Positions 1-6,762 are shown, numbered from the stretch's first letter. The stretch is 7,687 nt of DNA from Chitinophagales bacterium (GCA_013695715.1 JACCZZ010000267.1:1-7687); one strand, 5' to 3'. Notes: generated by a model not told the origin, from the sequence alone. Numbers and translations: made by a program.

Positions 1-2524
1 TGTTTTCACGCTGCTCTTTTTTAAAACGTATCATGATTGGAAATTCATCTTCATACTCGCGGTATTTCGATGCTTCTAATCCAAACACTGCAGTTCTTAT
101 TGCATCACCTACTGTTTTGGTGGAAACACCCTCTCTGCGTGCCCGCTCCCGATCCACATTTACTAGAATCTCAGGATTGCTCACCTCTACATCAGATTTC
201 AAGTTTTCTACTCCGGGAATTTCAAGTGAATCAAGATAATGCTTCAATTCTCCTGCTGTTGCAATCAGCTCATCAAAATCATCGCCTGCAACTTCAATGT
301 TTATGGCTTTACCTACAGGAGGCCCATTTTGTTCCTGGTCAACGGCAATCTCTACGCCGGGCATATCTTTCACTGCACTGCGTATCCTGTCGAGGTATTC
401 GCGGGTGTTCTGACCATTTCTGTATTTAAATTCCTTAAATGCAACGGTCACTTTTCCTTTGTTGGGATAGGGATTACCACCACCAAACTGATTTTCGTCT
501 GCCCCAATGGCTACATTCGCAATTACCGCGTCAACTATAGGGTTATCTTTCCCTACAATGCCAAAGACTTTGTCTTCTATAATTTTGGTTACAGAATCCG
601 TCACACGGACATCTGTACCTGCGGGAAGCTTCGAATACACATATATAAAGTTAGGATCACCCTGAGGAAAGAAATCTACCTGAGGAGCCCTTAAGGCAAT
701 AGCAATGATTGAGATGAAGAAGAGCACAACGGTACCCGCAAGCATCCAGTAAGGGCGTCTTCTGGCCAACGACCAGGTAACCATCTTCCCATAGCCGTTC
801 TGAAACTTGGGAATTCCACGTTCCTGGAAGCGATTTATCAATCCAGTTAGAACATACTTATTAAGCAGCACCACAAGGAGAAGGAAGATTGTAAAATTTC
901 CTAAGCCAATATTTTTTGTTACATAGAATATTAGTGCGATAAAAATGAACAATCCAATTGTTATGTACCAACTACGCTGCGATTTTTTTCTAAACCCATT
1001 CTCAGGTTCCTGTGCCTTTCTTTTCATAAACTGCACCGCAAACACCGGATTAATGATATAAGCAACAACCAGTGAAGCAAGCAAGGTGAGAATAAGAGTT
1101 ATGGGGAGATAGAACATAAACTCACCGATGATGCCAGGCCAGAACGCCAGGGGGATGAAGGGTGCTAAGGTAGTAAGCGTGCCCGCTAACACAGGAAGAA
1201 ACACCTCCCCTGCCGCGTACTTGGAGGCCATTTTTATTGGCAGCTTTGTTTTATTGAAAATTCGCCACGTATTTTCTATTACCACAATGGCATCATCCAC
1301 CACAATGCCGAGCGCAAACAACAGCGCGAATAACACTATCATATTAAGATTAAAATCGATAGCCGGCATTACAAGAAAGGCAAGAAATATGGATAGTGGA
1401 ACAGAGAGGGCAACAAATATTGCATTCGTTGTGCCCATAAAAAACATTAGAATAAGAGTGACGAGAATAAATCCAATAATAATAGAGTTGATAAGATCGG
1501 TAAGTGTATTTCTGGTTTGGGTTGACTGGTCACCAGTTATAGAAATTTTCATTTGAGCAGGTAATCTGTTTTCGTCCTGCATGGTGGTGATCAGCTTATG
1601 CACCTTGTCAGAGGTGGCAATCATGTTTTCGCCGGCCCGTTTTATAACATTCAAAGTGATCACATTCTTTTCGTCTAGGCGGGCGAACGATTCCTTTTCC
1701 TTATAGCTGTCCGATACTGTAGCAATATCATTTAAATGTATTGGAGCGCCATCTGCATTCTGAATAACTATATTTCCAATTTCATCAACCTTGCTGAATT
1801 CTCCTGAAACCTTAAGACTTCGTTTCATCCCCGACATAGGAATTTGACCTCCTGATGTGATCAGGTTTTCACTGGTAATGGCCATATAGACATCGCCGGC
1901 AGTAATTTTTGCAATGTCCATTTTATACATGTCGAGATCTACCTGTATTTCTCTCTCCGGAGCGCCAATTAAATCTACACGTGTAACTGCAGATATTTCC
2001 TCAATCTCATCCTTCATGTCATCGGCATACTCCTTAAGTTTGGACAATTCCATATCTCCCGACATATTGATATTCATCATCGGGAACTCGGAGAAGTTAA
2101 TATCCTGAACAAGGGGATCACCATAGATGGCAATATCCTGCGGCAGGTCCCTTTTGGCTTTGTCAACAGCGTCTTTAACTTTCTGCTTGGCATCGGTTAC
2201 GTCTACACCTGTATTAAACTCCACAACGATGCTTGAATAATCCTGCACAGAACTACTTGTTACCTTTTTAATACCTGAGATGGATTTAATCTGTTTTTCC
2301 ATATGGCGGGTAACAAGATTTTCCATATCTGTGGGAGAAGTACCCGGATAATACGTAGCCACAAAAATGGTTGGTATCACTATATCTGGAAAAGTCTCCT
2401 TTGGCAGCGAATTGTAGGCAGAAATGCCGAGAAGCATTACGATAACAGTAAATATGAAAATGCTCGTTTTGTTATCAATTGCCCAGCTTGTGGGTTTGAA
2501 TTCTTTTGGGATGTGCTTATTCAT
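1..2524 (-). CDS. RND efflux pump permease, AcrB/HAE1-like (partial, C-terminus beyond window)
   Basis: This is the inner-membrane proton/substrate antiporter of a tripartite efflux system. The frame is open from an ATG at 2524 to the window edge, giving 841 residues of a family usually 1000-1150 long, so the last porter segments and TM8-12 are missing. TM1 is near residues 22-39, followed by the porter motif SLPKETFPDI. The TM4 motif GIVVDDAIVVIEN carries an Asp pair at 410-411, matching the proton-relay Asp407/408 of AcrB. TM5-6 follow, with TM6 at about 473-497, and TM7 lies near 592-611. Between TM6 and TM7 are two additional hydrophobic stretches (about 519-536 and 544-563) that AcrB lacks. 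The second porter half begins at about residue 613. The gene lies 67 bases after the adaptor gene and is the last visible gene of the operon. The start gives a normal short cytoplasmic N-terminus. The substrate cannot be read from the sequence. The family assignment is very secure. Confidence 0.96.
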   Translation of the reverse strand, partial: MNKHIPKEFKPTSWAIDNKTSIFIFTVIVMLLGISAYNSLPKETFPDIVIPTIFVATYYPGTSPTDMENLVTRHMEKQIKSISGIKKVTSSSVQDYSSIVVEFNTGVDVTDAKQKVKDAVDKAKRDLPQDIAIYGDPLVQDINFSEFPMMNINMSGDMELSKLKEYADDMKDEIEEISAVTRVDLIGAPEREIQVDLDMYKMDIAKITAGDVYMAITSENLITSGGQIPMSGMKRSLKVSGEFSKVDEIGNIVIQNADGAPIHLNDIATVSDSYKEKESFARLDEKNVITLNVIKRAGENMIATSDKVHKLITTMQDENRLPAQMKISITGDQSTQTRNTLTDLINSIIIGFILVTLILMFFMGTTNAIFVALSVPLSIFLAFLVMPAIDFNLNMIVLFALLFALGIVVDDAIVVIENTWRIFNKTKLPIKMASKYAAGEVFLPVLAGTLTTLAPFIPLAFWPGIIGEFMFYLPITLILTLLASLVVAYIINPVFAVQFMKRKAQEPENGFRKKSQRSWYITIGLFIFIALIFYVTKNIGLGNFTIFLLLVVLLNKYVLTGLINRFQERGIPKFQNGYGKMVTWSLARRRPYWMLAGTVVLFFISIIAIALRAPQVDFFPQGDPNFIYVYSKLPAGTDVRVTDSVTKIIEDKVFGIVGKDNPIVDAVIANVAIGADENQFGGGNPYPNKGKVTVAFKEFKYRNGQNTREYLDRIRSAVKDMPGVEIAVDQEQNGPPVGKAINIEVAGDDFDELIATAGELKHYLDSLEIPGVENLKSDVEVSNPEILVNVDRERARREGVSTKTVGDAIRTAVFGLEASKYREYEDEFPIMIRFKKEQREN

Positions 2525-2591
2525 AACCGGGGGAGTTAGATGTGATATGAGAGTGGAATAAAGTGGTGAGCTTGCGCCGCTTAAGAATAAT

Positions 2592-3743
2592 TTATTTTAT
2601 ATTAGAAGCCTGGGTATTGTCGATGATAAGTGGCCGGCCATTACTTAAATCCTGGTAACCTGTTGTTATCAGTTGATCGCCTGCATTCAGCCCTGAGAGT
2701 ACTTCCATCCTTTCGCCATAGGATGAGCCTGCAGTGATCACTGCCTTTTCAGCCACTCTTTCATTTCCTGTCTGCTTTGCGAGAAATACGAACTTTCCTT
2801 CCTCCGAATTCTGAACAATGTTGATAGGCACTGTAATCGAATTTTCTTTTGAGTAATCACGTATCTTCAGCACTGCAACCATGTTGGGATGAAAGTATTT
2901 TTGCTCCTCTGATCCCAAACGGATGTCAACCTGAAAGGAACGTGAAGCCGGATCAATAACCTGGCTTACAGCCGTTACCTTTTTAATTATTTCTTTGTTT
3001 GCATCTGGAAATCTTATGGTTACCTCATCTCCGACCTTTATTGTACCAGCATAGTTCTCGGCTATATCGGCGACCACCTTCATACTGCTTAAGTTAACTA
3101 CGCGAAAGGAGGGAAAACCCGGAGAAGCCGCTTCCCCTAACTTTGCCATAACTTCATCCACTGTTCCATTTATAGGGGATTTTATTTTTGACATTTCATA
3201 CTGCTGTTGCAAAACGTTTAGCTGCTTTTCGAGCGATTCTTTTTGATTTTGTGCTTGCAGATATTGCACTTCAGTTCCTATGCTCTGATTCCAGAGAGAT
3301 TGTTGTTTTTCATATAAAAGATTTGCCAGCTCCAAATTCTTTTTCAATGCTTCAATACTAGCCATAGAAGTTGCAGCGTCCATAGTAGCTAACACCTGCC
3401 CTCTTCTTACATGATCGCCTTTTGACACAAGTATTTTGGTTATAGTGCCAGGAAGCTGTGCCATTACCCCAACATTTTGATCGGCGTCAACCCGGCCCTG
3501 AACTTCGATGAAATGCTCAAACAGGGAGGGTTGCAAGGCGGAAACAGCTACTAACTTGGGTTTTTCTTTCACTCCCCCGGTGTCAGAAGCAGCTATCTGT
3601 GTCTCCAGCTTTTTAATCTGTTCAACAATGTCCTTTTGTTGTTTTTTTAATTGCTCGAGCTGAGCTTTCGGATCTTTTGTTTGTCGCTGCTGGCAGGAAA
3701 CAAAAAAAGAAAAAACGGCGATGATCAACAGTAACTTTTTCAT
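2592..3743 (-). CDS. RND efflux periplasmic adaptor (membrane-fusion protein), lipoprotein
   Basis: This is the periplasmic adaptor of the HlyD/AcrA family, which links the RND pump to the outer-membrane channel. I start it at the ATG at 3743, because this gives a textbook lipoprotein signal (MKKLLLIIAVFSFFVSC, lipobox FVSC, Cys17). An in-frame ATG at 3761 would only add MHRYIS. The mature protein should be lipid-anchored. Residues about 25-52 form a Lys/Gln/Glu-rich coiled coil lying before the barrel. The first half of the lipoyl domain follows (VGVMAQLPGTITKILVSKGD, about 91-110), then an alpha-hairpin of about 120-185 rich in Gln/Leu heptads, then the returning lipoyl half (KIKSPINGTVDEV). 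The beta-barrel (VKVGDEV-like, IDPASRSFQVDIRL) and a membrane-proximal domain complete it. At 383 residues it is normal for the family. It lies between the TolC-like gene (39-base gap) and the pump gene (67-base gap), the usual order in Bacteroidota efflux operons. Confidence 0.95.
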   Translation of the reverse strand: MKKLLLIIAVFSFFVSCQQRQTKDPKAQLEQLKKQQKDIVEQIKKLETQIAASDTGGVKEKPKLVAVSALQPSLFEHFIEVQGRVDADQNVGVMAQLPGTITKILVSKGDHVRRGQVLATMDAATSMASIEALKKNLELANLLYEKQQSLWNQSIGTEVQYLQAQNQKESLEKQLNVLQQQYEMSKIKSPINGTVDEVMAKLGEAASPGFPSFRVVNLSSMKVVADIAENYAGTIKVGDEVTIRFPDANKEIIKKVTAVSQVIDPASRSFQVDIRLGSEEQKYFHPNMVAVLKIRDYSKENSITVPINIVQNSEEGKFVFLAKQTGNERVAEKAVITAGSSYGERMEVLSGLNAGDQLITTGYQDLSNGRPLIIDNTQASNIK

Positions 3744-3782
3744 AGAAATGTATCTGTGCATTAAAATTATTATCAGGATAAT

Positions 3783-5129
3783 TTATTTGTAAAGGCTTCC
3801 GAAAGCTTTTTGAAGATCAATTCTCGCTATCCAGGCATCATAAAGGGCGGAGAGGTAATTTGTTTCAGCATCTTTCAATGAGCCTTCAGCATCTGTTACC
3901 TCGAGGCTCGAGCCGGCTCCTAATTCAAACTTTTTTCTTGAAATGTCTACAACTTCTTTTGCAAGATCCAGATTGCTCTTTTGCGATGTAAGCCGGGAAA
4001 TTGCATTCTGCATATTTGCCTCTGCCGATGATACCTGCAGGTTCATAGCATTGCGGAAATTTTCGATATTGTTCTCGCTTTTCTGCAAGCTAAGACGTGC
4101 TTGCTGCACTTGCCTTGCTTTTTGCAAACCGTCAAATATTGGAAGGCTGAGTTTTAAACCAATTAGACCAGTCGAATACCAACGGCCATTATTAAAAAAA
4201 TTGAATTCTTCGCGTTGCGCCTGATAACTCAGGCTTCCGAAAGCGTATAGGCTTGGGAGATAGCCAATGTTATACCGCTGAACATCCATCTGAGCAAGCG
4301 ACTTACCAGTCAACAACTGCTGGTATTCTACTCGATTGTTTAAGTCAGGGGTACCAGAATTTTGTAACACTGCCTCAAAGTTGTCTTCACCAATGGAATC
4401 TGTAAGAAAGATGCCGCGATTAACATCCATTCCCATTTGAAACTTTAACACAAGAGAACTTAAAGCAGTGAGCCGCTCTACATTTCCCTTTTCAGTAATG
4501 AGGTTGTTGTAATTAACGGTGATGCGATCTACGTCGAGCTTCTCTACAAATCCAGCCTGGTAGAGCGCTTTCGTATCCTCGAACAATTTTTTGAAGCGGG
4601 TGATGTTTACATCAAGCTGCTGCAACCTTCTCTCTGCGATAAGCGAAGAGAGATAGGCTTTCATCACAGCTTCCACAGTCTCTATCTCATTTCGGTGTAC
4701 ATCAAGTGACGAAAGATCTGCGAGTGCCCGTGCAGCCTTCAAACCGAGAAAATAACGGCCATCCAGCACCAGTTGTGAAGCCTGTAGAGAAGCAGTTGCA
4801 TTCCATTGTGTGCCGAATTGGACTGCTGCGAACGTGCCAGGCTCACCTCCAAAAAACTCCGCAGGTATAAGTGAGGTAGGAAGCTTTAAAAAATCTGTTA
4901 CATCCAGTGATGCATCAATTTGCGGAAGCGCGAGGCCTGTAACTTCCTGTGTATGCCGCATAGAGATCTCCTCATCAAGGCGCGCGTTGCGAATGTTGAC
5001 CTGATTAGCAAGCGCGTAGTCAATGCATTGCTGCAGCGACATGCGCGCGGTATCTGAGGTAGCGGTTTGTGCTGAAGCACTAATGCAAAATGCCCAAATA
5101 AGTAAGGCTGCAAAAAATAGCTTTTTCAT
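3783..5129 (-). CDS. TolC-family outer-membrane efflux channel
   Basis: This 448-residue outer-membrane factor should form the trimeric exit duct of the pump. It has a Sec signal peptide (MKKLFFAALLIWAFCISASA) with likely cleavage after Ala20 before Gln21. The typical first helix follows (MSLQQCIDYALANQVNIRNA, about 30-49). Two OEP repeats of long amphipathic helices come next, including the family-typical LPIFDGLQKARQVQQARLSL stretch at about 330-350 and the SSLEVTDAEGSL segment near the C-terminus. Length is normal and I see no break. Its ATG overlaps the stop of the regulator gene as ATGA (5126-5129), and no Shine-Dalgarno sequence is visible, so translation is probably coupled to the regulator. 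The adaptor gene follows 39 bases later. The Cys at residue 15 does not sit in a convincing lipobox, so I do not call it a lipoprotein. Confidence 0.96.
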   Translation of the reverse strand: MKKLFFAALLIWAFCISASAQTATSDTARMSLQQCIDYALANQVNIRNARLDEEISMRHTQEVTGLALPQIDASLDVTDFLKLPTSLIPAEFFGGEPGTFAAVQFGTQWNATASLQASQLVLDGRYFLGLKAARALADLSSLDVHRNEIETVEAVMKAYLSSLIAERRLQQLDVNITRFKKLFEDTKALYQAGFVEKLDVDRITVNYNNLITEKGNVERLTALSSLVLKFQMGMDVNRGIFLTDSIGEDNFEAVLQNSGTPDLNNRVEYQQLLTGKSLAQMDVQRYNIGYLPSLYAFGSLSYQAQREEFNFFNNGRWYSTGLIGLKLSLPIFDGLQKARQVQQARLSLQKSENNIENFRNAMNLQVSSAEANMQNAISRLTSQKSNLDLAKEVVDISRKKFELGAGSSLEVTDAEGSLKDAETNYLSALYDAWIARIDLQKAFGSLYK

Positions 5130-5785
5130 GCTATGATTTTTGGTTTTTTTATTTTATACTGCCTGTTATAGCTGCCGAGGAGCTTTATGCCTTCGATGGT
5201 TAAAATCCCGTAAAGGAAATGCTCCAGGAGGGTGAGCTGTACTTCCTGTAAATTGAATTTTGTGGGTGCGAAAATCGTAGGATTCATCCCGAGCTGCACT
5301 TCTTCAATTCTCAACTTTGCAAGTATCCTGACGTTAAGGTCGGCGCGATAAAGTCCCTGTTTTATTCCCTTTTTAAGGTTGGCTTCAACTGCTCCAAGCA
5401 GTTGCTGTTCACGAAATATGTGGAAATGATCCCATGCGGCAGGGTGATATTTTTGAAGATCGTATATCAGGTTTGGATTCATCTTTGAAAACATGTCACC
5501 AAGAAAATCCATTGTATTGAGAATTTCAATGATGGCGTCTTTAGCATTTTTAGCTATCTGATGAATCTTCTCTGTATGAGAATCCAAATCTCTTCTACAT
5601 GCTTCCTCAACAATCTGATGCTTATCGTTAAAGAAGAGATAAATTGTTTTTTTTGAGATGGAAAGGTGACGGGCTATATCATCCATTGTAATGCTGCGGA
5701 TGCCGTAGCTGTAAAAAAGCTCGTGAGCAGCTTTCAAGATACGATCACTGGTTTCCTGACCATTTTCTTTACCATTTACCTTCAT
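5126..5785 (-). CDS. TetR/AcrR-family transcriptional regulator of the efflux operon
   Basis: This is a one-component ligand-responsive DNA-binding regulator, 219 residues from the ATG at 5785. The N-terminal TetR_N fold is clear: helix 1 contains RILKAAHELFYSYG (about 15-28), then ITMDDIARHLSISKKTIYLF (about 32-51) with the helix-turn-helix and the usual YxxF recognition-helix end. The rest is an all-helical ligand/dimer domain with no recognisable signature. Longer starts exist at 5833 and 5818. I prefer 5785 because family members usually have about 10-15 residues before helix 1, and because a perfect inverted repeat and a promoter-like element occupy 5795-5833. If transcription begins upstream of 5833, the longer 235-residue form would be right. 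It is first in the operon and overlaps the TolC-like gene by four bases, so repression of its own operon is the likely role. That role is inferred; the family is not in doubt. Confidence 0.93.
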   Translation of the reverse strand: MKVNGKENGQETSDRILKAAHELFYSYGIRSITMDDIARHLSISKKTIYLFFNDKHQIVEEACRRDLDSHTEKIHQIAKNAKDAIIEILNTMDFLGDMFSKMNPNLIYDLQKYHPAAWDHFHIFREQQLLGAVEANLKKGIKQGLYRADLNVRILAKLRIEEVQLGMNPTIFAPTKFNLQEVQLTLLEHFLYGILTIEGIKLLGSYNRQYKIKKPKIIA

Positions 5786-5794
5786 ATCTGAGCG

Positions 5795-5825
5795 CAAAAC
5801 TATGGAAACATTTTTCATTTCCAAT
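5795..5825 (-). promoter_or_regulatory. Candidate Bacteroidota-type promoter for the efflux operon
   Basis: On the minus strand, TAGTTTTG (5795-5802) fits the Bacteroidota -7 consensus TAnnTTTG. An ATTG (5822-5825) lies upstream with 19 bases between its TTG and the -7 box, matching the -33 TTTG spacing known for this phylum. Transcription would start at about 5788-5790, leaving an almost leaderless message for the ATG at 5785. The elements are short, so confidence is modest, but the overlap with the inverted repeat supports it. Confidence 0.4.
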
Positions 5826-5833
5826 GTTTCCAT
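5802..5833. promoter_or_regulatory. Candidate TetR operator: perfect 11+11 bp inverted repeat
   Basis: The arms ATGGAAACATT (5802-5812) and AATGTTTCCAT (5823-5833) are perfectly complementary and separated by 10 bases. A perfect match this long and this close is unlikely by chance. It sits at the 5' end of the TetR-type gene and overlaps a candidate promoter, where a self-repressing regulator would bind. If instead it is transcribed, it could form an RNA stem hiding the ATG at 5833. Confidence 0.6.
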
Positions 5834-5971
5834 TAATTTATTTTAGTTGAGTTTAGCAGGTTTTTAAAAGGCGGGACGATTCATCAGGTTGCATATTGTC
5901 AGATAACTAAATTTATTTTTGTTTTAAACTTCATCATACTTTCATCCATAGGAGACATATAACAGCAAGTC

Positions 5972-6100
5972 TCATCTTTCCGTCATTTCGACGATAGGAG
6001 AAATCTCATAGTTATCCGCTGATGTAGGGAGCTTTCGCACAGGGTTCGAAATGACGGAAAACTCAACTGCTCGAATGTAAACAGCGCCGCCTCTTTTCAT
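5972..6100 (-). pseudogene. Truncated GIY-YIG gene start fused to palindromic repeat
   Basis: On the minus strand from 6100 the first nine codons read MKRGGAVYI, against MKRGGTVYI in the intact gene at 6547. Over the 32-base block 6074-6105 versus 6521-6552 there is one mismatch, and that block includes bases upstream of the ATG. After codon nine the match stops abruptly, and 13 bases later the frame enters palindromic repeat copy 1. The frame stays open through the whole palindrome, ending at TGA 5972-5974 after 42 residues, including EISPIVEMTER. The catalytic core is absent: only the first conserved Tyr remains, so no nuclease function is expected. It is best read as an internally deleted copy of the nuclease unit. 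Expression as a micropeptide is possible but unsupported. Confidence 0.6.
5976..6069. repeat. Palindromic repeat, copy 1
   Basis: This imperfect palindrome has outer arms ccgtcatttcga (5980-5991) and tcgaaatgacgg (6046-6057), an exact 12-bp complement. Inside are weaker matches of the gagaaatctc / gagctttc type. Its first 41 bases match copy 2 (6566-6606) at 40 positions, and similarity resumes in the right arm and the trailing caactg. As RNA it would form a long hairpin between the nuclease gene and the efflux operon. The motif resembles dispersed repeats I recall from Bacteroidota genomes; abundance in this genome cannot be judged here. Confidence 0.85.
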
Positions 6101-6115
6101 AATTGCAGTCAGTGT

Positions 6116-6198
6116 CTTTCAATCATTTCGACCTTTGAAGAATAAAATCTGGAAAGTATAATGTTCTTTGCCATTTCGGCTTTAGGAGAAATCTCTTA
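6116..6198. repeat. Degenerate left arms of the palindromic repeat, two in tandem
   Basis: Two decayed left arms lie in the same orientation. The first contains tcatttcgac (6123-6132) followed by a gapped aataaaatct. The second contains catttcgg then taggagaaatctc (about 6172-6196). No right arm (gagatttc...tcgaaatgacg) is found between or after them, so they cannot form the full hairpin. The first arm stands upstream of the truncated nuclease start at about the distance that palindrome copy 2 stands upstream of the intact gene. Confidence 0.6.
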
Positions 6199-6247
6199 AG
6201 GGACATTAATGAAGGATGCATCAGAATAAACTATTCAAACCTTAGTA

Positions 6248-6547
6248 TTACCAATATTTAATCTCTTCCCATAAATCTAACCAGGATGGATTGATCGAGT
6301 TGATCAATGCTACTCTTTTCTCGCGCCTCCATTTTTTTATTTGCTTTTCTCTTGCAATAGCTTCTTGTATTGTAAGAAAATTTTCATAGTACACGCAATA
6401 TTCCAAATTATATTTGTCAGTGAAACTGCCCTTATAGATATGTTCCTTGTGTTGAGAAATACGCTGTTTCAAGTTTGAAGATACCCCAATATATAATGTA
6501 GTCTTTAGTTTATTAGTCATAATGTAAACAGTGCCGCCTCTTTTCAT
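6248..6547 (-). CDS. Small GIY-YIG nuclease-domain protein (YhbQ/UvrC-N type)
   Basis: This 99-residue protein is a stand-alone GIY-YIG domain of normal length for the short family. The core is complete: VYI at 7-9 (Tyr8) takes the GIY place, LYIGVSSNLKQRISQHK at 18-34 gives Tyr19, Gly21 and the catalytic-type Arg29, and EAIAREKQIKKW at 62-73 gives the metal-binding Glu67. The typical tail INSINPSWLDLW (82-93) follows. Such domains make metal-dependent DNA breaks, but the cellular role of these short Bacteroidota proteins is not established to my knowledge. The gene lies inside palindromic repeats, and its start is duplicated 447 bases away. It has no visible functional link to its neighbours, which suggests independent mobility. 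No Shine-Dalgarno sequence is evident. The ATG at 6547 is supported by conservation of the same start in the duplicated fragment. Confidence 0.93.
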   Translation of the reverse strand: MKRGGTVYIMTNKLKTTLYIGVSSNLKQRISQHKEHIYKGSFTDKYNLEYCVYYENFLTIQEAIAREKQIKKWRREKRVALINSINPSWLDLWEEIKYW

Positions 6548-6565
6548 AATTGTAGGTTCAAGGTC

Positions 6566-6662
6566 CTTTCCGTCATTTCGACGATAGGAGAAATCCCATA
6601 GTTATCAGGCATGGTGTCGGGAGATTTCTCACTGTGTTCGAAATGACGGGATCCTTCAACTG
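6566..6662. repeat. Palindromic repeat, copy 2
   Basis: The outer arms ccgtcatttcga (6570-6581) and tcgaaatgacgg (6638-6649) are exact 12-bp complements. Inner arms gagaaatccc and gggagatttctc extend the pairing with a few mismatches and a gap, so this is the better-preserved hairpin of the two. It lies immediately upstream of the intact GIY-YIG gene and downstream of the amidohydrolase gene. On the minus strand it could also act as a transcript-end hairpin for the latter, although no U-run follows. Confidence 0.87.
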
Positions 6663-6762
6663 TTTAATACTGCAAGATCATAGACCATGATATCTTGTAA
6701 AAGGATAGGTAAGATATAAAACGAGCCGCCATTCACACCAAATTCACATAGTTAAATGTTCA
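6663..6762. other. Short spacer after the amidohydrolase gene
   Basis: About 100 bases of AT-rich unique sequence. It holds an imperfect inverted repeat, caagatcat (6673-6681) against atgatatcttg (6687-6697), with a two-base bulge. It has no U-run in either direction, so I do not call it a terminator. No convincing promoter for the nuclease gene is seen. Confidence 0.4.

Larger units (their letters stand above)
5834..6247. other. Gene-poor spacer between the GIY-YIG gene and the efflux operon
   Basis: About 410 bases hold no intact gene. The efflux-proximal part (5834-5975) is AT-rich unique sequence in which I see no clear second promoter. The rest is filled by the palindromic repeat at 5976-6069, the duplicated nuclease gene start at 6074-6105 and degenerate repeat arms at 6116-6198, each described separately. 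Confidence 0.7.
5976..6662. mobile_element. Putative GIY-YIG nuclease-associated palindromic mobile unit with a deleted derivative
   Basis: The island is bounded by two near-identical palindromes. In minus-strand order it contains palindrome copy 2, the intact GIY-YIG gene, two decayed arms, a second nuclease gene start and palindrome copy 1. The order arm / gene start / palindrome in the lower part repeats that of the upper part with the gene body missing, as expected of a non-autonomous deletion product next to a full unit. I see no target-site duplication, transposase or integrase. Boundaries are those of the shared repeats. Movement by the nuclease is inferred, by analogy with REP elements mobilised by RAYT proteins. 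Confidence 0.5.

Noticed and set aside
37..694. Overlapping plus-strand open frames (37-429, 239-694)
   Set aside because: They are antisense to the RND pump, whose minus-strand frame carries clear family motifs; their own translations are low-complexity with no recognisable domain.
1128..1556. Plus-strand open frame of 142 codons
   Set aside because: It lies opposite the TM2-TM6 region of the pump; antisense of hydrophobic codons commonly gives long open frames. No domain is seen.
3744..3761. Longer adaptor start at 3761
   Set aside because: It would place MHRYIS before a complete lipoprotein signal peptide that begins at the ATG at 3743.
4898..5113. Minus-strand open frame of 71 codons inside the TolC-like gene
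   Set aside because: It is an out-of-frame shadow of the channel's signal-peptide region with no domain of its own.
5976..6662. CRISPR array
   Set aside because: The repeats are long palindromes, few, irregularly spaced, partly decayed and surround a nuclease gene; there are no regular spacers or cas genes.
6673..6697. Hairpin as terminator of the amidohydrolase gene
   Set aside because: The stem is AT-rich with a bulge, and no T-run follows on the minus strand.
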